The notes beneath the pieces are model-generated. The model had not been told where the DNA came from. It saw nothing but the letters and a program-made list of their open reading frames with translations, and ran no database searches. This document shows positions 55,227-62,900 of a stretch of DNA of 64,000 nucleotides, in pieces. The stretch is from the NCBI RefSeq assembly GCF_001618385.1, contig NZ_BDCR01000002.1:232503-296502 (forward strand), given 5' to 3'. How positions within the stretch are numbered: position 1 is the first letter of the stretch; every line of letters begins with the position of its first letter. The DNA is from Paludibacter jiangxiensis (lineage in GTDB: Bacteria > Bacteroidota > Bacteroidia > Bacteroidales > Paludibacteraceae). A program made the position numbers and the translations under genes.

Positions 55227-55580
55227 TTAATGGGTTGTTTTTTCGAATTGTTTATTGATAATGGACACAATCTGCTGTTTTGTCTGATAACCGGATGTGA
55301 TTTGTACCGGATTCCCGTTTTTGTAATAGATTAGATAGGGGAGTCCTTCCTTTTCGTTGCACTTGAAATTGTTCCTTAAGTTTTGTGATTCCGGATTGTC
55401 GAATTCTATGTCAAAGAATTTTACATGCCTGTATTTCTTTTGCAATCCTTCCATTATGTTGTAAACAGGAATGCACACAAGTCCCATTCGGCCACAGCAA
55501 ACGACTACGTTTTCGTGCTCGCGAATCATTTGTTCATGTTCGCTGGCCGTTTCGATATGTTTCAGATTTGTGTACAACAT
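55227..55580 (-). CDS. Thioredoxin-fold protein with non-standard active site
   Basis: The 117-residue protein follows the thioredoxin pattern in its second half (VKFFDIEFDNPESQNLRNNF, then EGLPYLIYYKNGNPVQITSG with the cis-proline), but the CxxC is replaced. The corresponding segment reads VVCCGRMGLVCIPV (Cys28, Cys29, Cys36), with glycine at the first active-site cysteine. It may be a substrate adaptor, a persulfide carrier or a decayed paralogue. It lies 10 bases upstream of the membrane thioredoxin gene and 24 after the classic one. Confidence 0.75.
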   Translation of the reverse strand: MLYTNLKHIETASEHEQMIREHENVVVCCGRMGLVCIPVYNIMEGLQKKYRHVKFFDIEFDNPESQNLRNNFKCNEKEGLPYLIYYKNGNPVQITSGYQTKQQIVSIINKQFEKTTH

Positions 55581-55604
55581 TATTTTTCTCTTTAGATTTT
55601 GGCT

Positions 55605-55904
55605 TTATTTATACTGTTGTATCAGGGAATCCAGTTGTTGTTTGGAATGAACGCCAGGTTGTTTGTGCTTAATCTCTCCGTTTTTGAAAATCATCAGGGT
55701 GGGCACACTTCTTATCTGATAACGATCGGCAATCGACGGGTTTTGGTCTACGTCTATCTTGATAATTTTCACGTTATCTCCTTGTTCGGTAGCCAATTGT
55801 TGGAGGATAGGAGCCTGCATTTTGCATGGCCCACACCAGAGTGCGTGAAAATCTACAATTACCGGACGACTGTCCTGAATCAATGAATCAAAATTAGCTT
55901 TCAT
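55605..55904 (-). CDS. trxA: Thioredoxin
   Basis: The 99-residue protein is a compact cytoplasmic thioredoxin with DFHALWCGPCKMQAPILQQL (WCGPCK at residues 23-28) and RSVPTLMIFKNGEIKHKQPG with the cis-proline. It has no signal peptide. It heads a row of three thioredoxin-fold genes on the minus strand and is 52 bases from osmC upstream. The symbol is by family; a housekeeping copy may exist elsewhere. Confidence 0.92.
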   Translation of the reverse strand: MKANFDSLIQDSRPVIVDFHALWCGPCKMQAPILQQLATEQGDNVKIIKIDVDQNPSIADRYQIRSVPTLMIFKNGEIKHKQPGVHSKQQLDSLIQQYK

Positions 55905-55956
55905 ACTCTATAATAATCTTATAAATACCTATTAGCAATCTCTCTATTTTTCTCAA

Positions 55957-56370
55957 TTATAATATCTTAATCTCGTATGTAATTTCCATCGCTTTACGAA
56001 GCATTGCTGATACTCCGCAATATTTTTCCTGCGACATATCTACCGCCTTTTGTACTTTCGCCGAGTCAATGTTATGCCCTTTTAGCTTGTAGATAATGTG
56101 CATTTGGGTGTATACCTTCGGGTGGCCTTCGGAAACTTCGGCTTTTACTTCCAGGTCGAATTCCTGAACATCTACCCGCATTTTTCGTAGCAATTCCACT
56201 ACGTCCATTCCCGTACATCCGGCAATAGCTGCCAGCAACAATTCTTTGGGGCGTGAACCGGCATCCTGTCCGCCGAATTCGGGCGATGCGTCCATCGTTA
56301 CGCTGTGTCCGCTTACAAGAGCGTTGAACTGCATGTCGCCCTTCCATGATGTATTTACTGTATGTGTCAT
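55957..56370 (-). CDS. OsmC-family peroxide/persulfide-handling protein
   Basis: ATG 56370 (MTHTVNTSWKGDMQFNALV) gives 137 residues; the open frame upstream is rejected because the promoter box sits inside it. The redox cysteines are Cys52 in AAIAGCTGMDVVELL and Cys118 in EKYCGVSAMLRKA, with the family motif SRPKELLLAA before the first. OsmC/YhfA-type proteins reduce organic hydroperoxides. YhfA members often sit next to sulfur and thioredoxin genes. It is divergent from a Crp/Fnr regulator. Confidence 0.9.
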   Translation of the reverse strand: MTHTVNTSWKGDMQFNALVSGHSVTMDASPEFGGQDAGSRPKELLLAAIAGCTGMDVVELLRKMRVDVQEFDLEVKAEVSEGHPKVYTQMHIIYKLKGHNIDSAKVQKAVDMSQEKYCGVSAMLRKAMEITYEIKIL

Positions 56371-56394
56371 TTGTTCTGGTTGTTTTGTTTTATG

Positions 56395-56402
56395 CAAAGT
56401 TA
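56395..56402 (-). promoter_or_regulatory. Candidate -7 box for osmC
   Basis: TAACTTTG on the minus strand, with CTTG about 21 bases upstream in place of TTTG. It lies about 25 bases before the osmC ATG. Confidence 0.55.
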
Positions 56403-56486
56403 CGTTTGCACGACTATGCTTGTCAAGTATTCTGTTGCCGTGAGAAACGGGTGTCGGATTGAAATAGCTCAATTTTTTTATTGATC

Positions 56487-56509
56487 TGTATCGGATTGAA
56501 CCCGATACA
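56487..56509. promoter_or_regulatory. Perfect dyad in the osmC/Crp-Fnr divergent gap
   Basis: TGTATCGG and CCGATACA arms (56487-56494 and 56502-56509) flank a seven-base centre, ATTGAAC. It lies 54 bases before the Crp/Fnr ATG. It is unlike the CRP-type box at 46434, so it may bind another regulator. Confidence 0.6.
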
Positions 56510-56563
56510 ATCTGTTTTCTTGAATTATCACTAACTTTAACCCGAAATTTTGAAATCCCGGGT

Positions 56564-57259
56564 ATGAAGACGATTATAGAAACCGATATTGATTTTATTT
56601 GTGATGTGGAAGCACCCTGTTTTCAGTTGTTGACTGAAGAAGAGATTGCAATGGTGAGAGCCAGTAAGACTCAGGTCTTTTTTCGGAAAGGAGAAAACCT
56701 GACGAAGCAGGGAACTTTTGCCTCGTACGTCTTATTCGTGATGGAAGGCCTTGTAAAACAGTACGTAGAAGACGGAGGCAATCGTAATTTCAACCTGCAG
56801 GTAATCCGTAAAGGCGAATTTATCGGCCTCTCGGCGGTCTTTGGCGAAAGTATCTATACCTATTCGGCTACAGCGCTCACAGATACCCGCGTTTTTCTTA
56901 TCGAAAAGGATGCAATCGCTAAAGTGATACAACAAAACGGGCAATTTGCATATCGTATTGTAAAACGCTACTGCGAACAAAACACGTCCTTGTTCGGAAC
57001 TATCAAAGGCATGATGTTCAAACAAATGAACGGTCACCTGGCGGATGCATTGCTGTATCTTAGTTCGGAGCACTTTGGTGGTGAAGACGTGATATCTTTA
57101 CTTGGAAGAAAAGAAATTGCCGAGTTTGCCGGGATATCTACCGAGAGTACCGTAAAACTGCTCAAGACTTTTGAGAAAGATGGGATTATCCGTTTGGACG
57201 AAAAAAAGGTCTCCATTTTGAACAGAGACCTTTTGGTAGAAATCAGCAAGCGGGGCTGA
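56564..57259 (+). CDS. Crp/Fnr-family transcriptional regulator
   Basis: The 231-residue regulator has a cyclic-nucleotide-binding-like domain (FFRKGENLTKQGTFASYVLF near residue 43, IRKGEFIGLSAVFGESIYTY near 83) and a winged helix (LLGRKEIAEFAGISTESTVK near 178). A Cys pair near the start (DFICDVEAPCFQLL, Cys12 and Cys18) is possibly redox-active, which is speculative. It is divergent from osmC and convergent with the YeiH-type gene, whose stop is seven bases away. Confidence 0.92.
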   Translation: MKTIIETDIDFICDVEAPCFQLLTEEEIAMVRASKTQVFFRKGENLTKQGTFASYVLFVMEGLVKQYVEDGGNRNFNLQVIRKGEFIGLSAVFGESIYTYSATALTDTRVFLIEKDAIAKVIQQNGQFAYRIVKRYCEQNTSLFGTIKGMMFKQMNGHLADALLYLSSEHFGGEDVISLLGRKEIAEFAGISTESTVKLLKTFEKDGIIRLDEKKVSILNRDLLVEISKRG

Positions 57260-57266
57260 ATATCTT

Positions 57267-58193
57267 TTAATACATCGTATAAATAAACACCAGACTTATC
57301 ACTGCTATAAATATCCACAGCAGTATTCCAAGTATCAGCGGCCTGAAACCTACGGCTTTTAGCGTTTCCCTTGTCAGTCCGGCGCCGATAAAGAAAAGCG
57401 TAAGTGTCAACATGCGTCGGGAAAGGAAGGTGATATTGCTTGTTAGCGCCTCAGGCAGTGAGAAATAGGAGTTGATAACCATAGCGCATATAAACAGGAA
57501 AATAAACCAAGGAATTGAAATTTTTCGCCCTTTCGCTTTGAAATAGAAAATAGAAAATACCGATAACGGAATAATCCACAAGGCACGGGTCAGCTTAACT
57601 GTTGTGGCTACTTTCAGGGCCTCTTCTCCATATGTAGCCCCGGCACCCACTACCGAGCTTGTGTCGTGAATAGCAATTGCTGACCATAGACCAAACTGAT
57701 GTTCGGAAAGATGAAGCCAATGTCCGAACGGAGGAAAAATGAACAACGCAATGGCATTCAGTACGAAGATGGTTGCAAGCGAGATTGACATTTCGCCATC
57801 TTTTGCTTTTGCAATCGGACCCACCGCCGCAATAGCACTACCCCCGCAAATGGCAGTTCCCGAAGCAATCAGATAGGAGGGAACACGTTCAACTTTCAAC
57901 CATTTTCCTGCCAACACGCCAATCAGCATTACGCTGCCGACTGAAACAAGCGTGAAAATCATGCCGTCCGAACCTGCGCGCAAAGAATCTCCCAGATTCA
58001 TCCCGAACCCCAGTCCTACCACTGAAATTTGTAATAAGTATTTGGATGCTTTCTTGTTTACCTTCATCCAGGGAGTACCTATGCTTAACGCAAAGATTAT
58101 GCCCGCAATGAGAGCTACCGGAGCTGTTACGAATGGGAAGAGACATAACAAGCCTAAGACGATATATGCTACACTTTGATAGGTACTCTTCAT
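57267..58193 (-). CDS. YeiH/UPF0324-family putative sulfate (or sulfite) exporter
   Basis: The family is annotated as putative sulfate exporters. I start at ATG 58193 (MKSTYQSVAYIVLGL) because GTGAGG precedes it, giving 308 residues; ATG 58223 is an alternative. About ten hydrophobic segments are visible. Family motifs are VVGLGFGMNLGDSLRAG near residue 60, ASGTAICGGSAIAAVGPIAK near 110 and AIHDTSSVVGAGATYGEEAL near 170. A promoter box lies upstream. Its place at the edge of a sulfur/redox region supports a role in sulfur oxyanion export. Confidence 0.88.
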   Translation of the reverse strand: MKSTYQSVAYIVLGLLCLFPFVTAPVALIAGIIFALSIGTPWMKVNKKASKYLLQISVVGLGFGMNLGDSLRAGSDGMIFTLVSVGSVMLIGVLAGKWLKVERVPSYLIASGTAICGGSAIAAVGPIAKAKDGEMSISLATIFVLNAIALFIFPPFGHWLHLSEHQFGLWSAIAIHDTSSVVGAGATYGEEALKVATTVKLTRALWIIPLSVFSIFYFKAKGRKISIPWFIFLFICAMVINSYFSLPEALTSNITFLSRRMLTLTLFFIGAGLTRETLKAVGFRPLILGILLWIFIAVISLVFIYTMY

Positions 58194-58255
58194 GTTTTTT
58201 GCCTCACTAATTATATTCTGCATTTTGTGTCAATCGATTTGAATTAAAAGTGCTG

Positions 58256-58263
58256 CAAATTTA
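58256..58263 (-). promoter_or_regulatory. Promoter -7 box for the YeiH-type gene
   Basis: TAAATTTG on the minus strand matches TAnnTTTG, 63 bases before the chosen ATG, with a T-rich -33 region. Confidence 0.5.
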
Positions 58264-59190
58264 GGCTTTACTTCGCTATGTTTAAAATAGTAGTTTGTTA
58301 TAAACGATAACTTTTGGTTATTGATATAAAACTTATTGATAAGCGAAATTAAGATGATGTTTTTGAGAGGAGTATTGGTGCAGTCCTGTCCTGAGCTGGT
58401 TCGTCCGTGCTGTCTGGTGCTTTTGCGAGTAGCCTCTCTTGTATGTGGCAGGCGTTTCCGTTAGACATAAAAAACAGAAAAACAAATCAGCTTCTTTAAT
58501 AATGCTTCTGTATATCAGTCATTCAGACTGTAAGGTGTCTGTGTTGTGAATATTCATTGTTTTTTCTTCGTAATTGAGTTAGGGGATTACGAGCCCAAGA
58601 ATATACTTTACTATAACTATTTGCTTATTGAAAAGTAAGTTTTTTTACTTATGCTTTCTGTAAAAATACATATCTGAACGAGCAAATGTATAATTTTTTC
58701 TCTCATATTGATTAAATTAATAATGTTCATTTACTGAAAATATTATATTATAATAATAAAATAAATTGTCATTGTTTGTATGTATCAATATTTTAGGTAG
58801 TTATGCAAAGTTTAAATTATATATATCATTAAATTAATTGTATGTGTATAACAATTTGTGTTAAGTAATTAAATCAAAATTAATATTGTTATACTTATTA
58901 AAGCTGTTGATAAATACTAGATGAAAAACGCAAATTGCTTAAATATAGGTTTATAACTCGCAAAGAAAGATTTGCAATTAACCTAAATTCTCCAGTATTG
59001 TTTTTAAAATTCAACTAGAATATAATATTTAACCAATTTTATCTTCATTTTAAAATCTTAAAATGTTGTTGTTTAGATACATAAACAACTAAAAAAAAGA
59101 TTACCTCTAAATCATTCCTTCATTTAATATTTTTAATTCTCCCTGCATAAGCTGCATTTTTTACGTAGCAAGATTTATGTCGTTTTACCA
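58264..59190. other. Long AT-rich intergenic stretch
   Basis: More than 900 bases carry no supported gene on either strand. The first 200 bases are of ordinary composition and could be gene debris. From about 58600 the sequence is very AT-rich with long A and T tracts. No RNA family is recognisable by eye. Confidence 0.4.
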
Positions 59191-59192
59191 TT

Positions 59193-59221
59193 TTTGATAT
59201 TATTGTTAACATTTACCTTTG
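59193..59221 (+). promoter_or_regulatory. Candidate promoter for the secreted-protein gene pair
   Basis: TTTG (59193-59196), a 17-base spacer, then TACCTTTG (59214-59221). The -7 box is exact. The spacer is two bases shorter than the usual 19-21. Confidence 0.55.
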
Positions 59222-59236
59222 GGGCGAAAATCCGAA

Positions 59237-59305
59237 TTGTGTTATTATACACAAATCACCCGAAACGGGTTTTTGTTGATTGATTTTGTACGTTTTTCTG
59301 TACAA
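59237..59305 (+). promoter_or_regulatory. Leader with three tandem hairpins
   Basis: Hairpin 1: TTGTGT/ACACAA (59237-59254). Hairpin 2: ACCCG/CGGGT with three-base loop and five T residues (59258-59274), which resembles a weak terminator. Hairpin 3: TTGTAC/GTACAA (59286-59305). All lie between the predicted start of transcription and the ATG at 59338. Confidence 0.55.
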
Positions 59306-59337
59306 GGCGTTGTTCGAAAAATCTAAAGAGAATAATT

Positions 59338-59889
59338 ATGAAACGGAATGATCTACTCTGCAAGAACTTTGAATTTAAAAGTAGAAGTTCAAATAGAAAA
59401 AGCCTTAAGAACCTCTTAGGGCTTGTTGTTATGTCTATGTTCTTTGTCCCTGTATGTTTACAAGCACAGCAATTGCAAGAAGTAACTCAGATGCTGAATA
59501 GCATGTCATCTTCGGGCGATAATGCTATAGTTGCAAAAGGAATTCACATCCAAAACCTCATGACGGAACCGCTACCCACCATTTATTTAGGGGAAAGTGT
59601 AAGCGTAAGCGGAGGATCTCAGCCGGTTCGTCTCATTACTGAAGCCGCGAATGTTTCCAAATTGAATGACTCGAATGCTGCATTTGCAGAGGTTGAGATG
59701 ATTATCGTGAAACTAAAAAGTCCATCCGATCTAAATTTCTCAATAGACCTACCTACTCTCAACGGATTCGCAAAGCTGAAATACGTTCTTTTTGTAAGTG
59801 AATTCACGACTAATGCAAGCGACATTCAAAATCTCTTTGTGCCTAACACCAGAATTACTGTCATTTATAAGGTGTCTATTCCCTCATAA
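59338..59889 (+). CDS. Small exported protein of unknown function
   Basis: The 183-residue product has an N-terminal signal after a basic stretch (KNLLGLVVMSMFFVPVCLQA, cleavage after QAQ near residue 43). The mature part is polar and beta-rich (VSVSGGSQPVRLITEAANVS, PTLNGFAKLKYVLFVSEFTT) with no known motif. The ATG is preceded by AAAGAGAATA. It lies 108 bases upstream of the giant secreted protein gene on the same strand, so they are probably co-expressed and both surface-exposed. Confidence 0.65.
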   Translation: MKRNDLLCKNFEFKSRSSNRKSLKNLLGLVVMSMFFVPVCLQAQQLQEVTQMLNSMSSSGDNAIVAKGIHIQNLMTEPLPTIYLGESVSVSGGSQPVRLITEAANVSKLNDSNAAFAEVEMIIVKLKSPSDLNFSIDLPTLNGFAKLKYVLFVSEFTTNASDIQNLFVPNTRITVIYKVSIPS

Positions 59890-59997
59890 TTTCCAACGTA
59901 TTTATTATGAAACGAACATGTTGCTTATAAATGAACGCAAGAATAGAATACGGCAACATAGAGTTTCATACGCTATTAAAAATTAAATTATTATCGT

Positions 59998-62900
59998 ATG
60001 AAAACATTTTACTCCACCAATAAATCAACAATTTGGACCAGAATTATATTTCTGGCAATTGTTATGACAGCCGGTTTGTCGCAATTCACCACTGCGCAAG
60101 TAATCAAAGCGTTCACTCAGCGAACTTCTGCATACTCACCCTCGAAGAAAATATATAATATCAAGGGTGATTTCACCATGATTGGAAATACCAATCTCAC
60201 ATTAGTTAACTATGGAGATAATACCGCCAACAGCAATAATCAAATGCAGTATGTGGATGTGGATAATGATGCTAACACACTTAACTCATCTTCCGCTGAT
60301 CTTACTTTGTCAACAGAAAACGGTGCGATCCCCTCTTGCTCACATATAATATACGCCGGATTGTACTGGACCGGCAGAGCACATGACGGAACAAGTCAGA
60401 ATACTTTTTCTGTAAGCAAGCAAGTTGCATCAGGAACCACTCTTACAAATGGAACATTTTCGGGAATCGGAAATGGAGACGCTATTAACAATACATCATA
60501 TTCTGTAGCCATTACACGAGAAGGATCAAATAATAGTTATTACTACCAATATGTATTCTCGGCAACCGGTAAACCTACCATGTATTTCAAGTTTAATAAT
60601 ACGGCTCCATATGTTCAATATTCTACTGATGGTACGACCTGGAGCAATGCATCCAATATTGGCACTTCCGATAGTGGCAACAGCAGCAGAACGGCAACAT
60701 TTGATGCAGTAACAGTTTACTCGGGCAGTGATGGCACCAACGTCAAGGTTACAAGTCTGACACGTGATAAAAGAACCAACAATAGTTCGGATATAAAGAA
60801 CTGTTCGGTTTCCGGAACCACGATCTATTTAGTTCCTAATTACACAACAGTCACAAAGAATTACGACAAGCATGTGGTTTCTTTTAAAGGCCCGGGAGCA
60901 AGTACTTATACTACAGTAACAGCGAATACAAATGACATTTACTATCCAACCACTTCAGACGGATACATGTATTCAGCTTATGCAGAAGTTACTGATTATG
61001 TTCGGCAGCATGGTATTGGTACTTATACAGTTGCCGACATTGCCCTGAATGAAGGGAATGGCGGTTCCACCGGATTTTATGGTGGTTGGGGATTAGTTGT
61101 TGTGTATGAGAATTCCAAAATGAAATGGCGTGATGTGACTGTTTTTGATGGACATGCCTATGTAGAAGGAAGCACAAATGTGAATTACGAACTTCCCGTG
61201 TCTGGTTTTCAAACAGTTCAAAGTGGTAATGTAAACCTGAAATTAGGGATGATCGCTGGTGAAGGAGATCGGAGTATTAGTGGAGACAACTTTAATATCC
61301 AACAATTGCAAACTGCATCCTGGGTCACTTTAAGCGATGCCAGTAACTCACAAACCAATTTCTTTAACTCTTCAATCAATACAGGAGGCAATACCCGGAA
61401 TCCCAACATTTTAAATAACACCGGGATAGATATTCATATGTTCAATATCCCGAACACGAATAATTCGGTAATTGCCAATAATCAAACATCAACAAAGTTT
61501 CAATACGGCTCGACTCAGGATACTTATATCATTTTCTGCATCGCAATGGCGGTTGATGCCTACATTCCTGATGTACAGGCATTAAATGCTGTTGTAAGTA
61601 TCAATGGCGCAGCTCCCGGAACTACACCAACTGTAGTCCCCGGCCAAGATGTCATTTACAAAATATCGATTTATAACAAAGGAACTGAAGGTGTTAACAA
61701 TGCTCAGGTGGTTATTCCAATGCCATATACAGCCACTTCGTTAGCAAGCGTCTCCAATAATGTCTATTTTTCTCCAGCCGTCAACACAGTTGCGTTTGAT
61801 CCCACTCAGGGAGCTACCGGATCATTAGTCTGGAATATTGGTAATCTACCAAAACCAACTGATCCTAATACACTACTGGCAGAACTGAGTTATAAGCTCA
61901 CGGCAACCACAGATTGCTATATACTGAGCAATTCTTCCTGTGTTCCAACCATTACCATTGATGGAAACGTAACCGGAGTAGGATCCACTTCCGGAGCTAC
62001 ACTTTCAAACGGTAAGTTCATACAGGGATACGAAACTTCCGGGGGTTGCATTGGAGAACCAATAACAACACCTCTTTCAATAATTTTAGATCGGGACGCT
62101 TACGTGGCTGCTCATTGTCAGGGCACATCAACCACTAAGGATATTGCATTTTGCAATTTAACCGACAATACAATTCCGATTACGGCTGTTTCGGGCAGTT
62201 TCCCTCCCGGCTCGCGATTCTACAGCGCGGATCAATCAGTCGAATACACTATCAATAGCCCATTCCCCGCAACAGTTGGAAGCATACATTACAAAGCCAT
62301 TCCTCCGGGAACAAATGCCTGCATTTTCGACTTTACAATAACCGTTACCAGTGTCACATCGACACCAACAACTTCTCCGGTAAGCTATTGTCAGGGAGAT
62401 GCTGCGACACCTTTAACTGCTACTCCTTCCATTGCTGGATACCAACTTTATTATTATACCACTCAGACAGGAGGAACTCCGACAACAAGCCTAACCCCAT
62501 CAACGACATCCCCCGGAACAACTACATACTACGTAGCCGAAGGACCGGCAGGATCATGCATAAGCCCGAACAGAGCACCTCTTGCAGTAACAGTTTATGC
62601 ACCTCCGACAGCAGCTAACGCAGGAGCGGATCAAAGCAATTGCAATAGCGGCAGCTTCGTGCTAGCCGGCAATAGTCCCGTTGTAGGCAGTGGTGTATGG
62701 AGTCTTGTAAGCGGAACAGCCACAATAACGACCCCGTCGTCGCCAACATCCACAGTAACAGGCATACCGTCAGGAAGTAGTGCTACCTTGCGCTGGACCA
62801 TCAGTAATGGAACCTGTACTCCTTCTAGTGACGATGTAGTACTGACTAATTATGCAACACCGACAGCATCTAATGCAGGAGCGGATCAGACTAACTGCAA

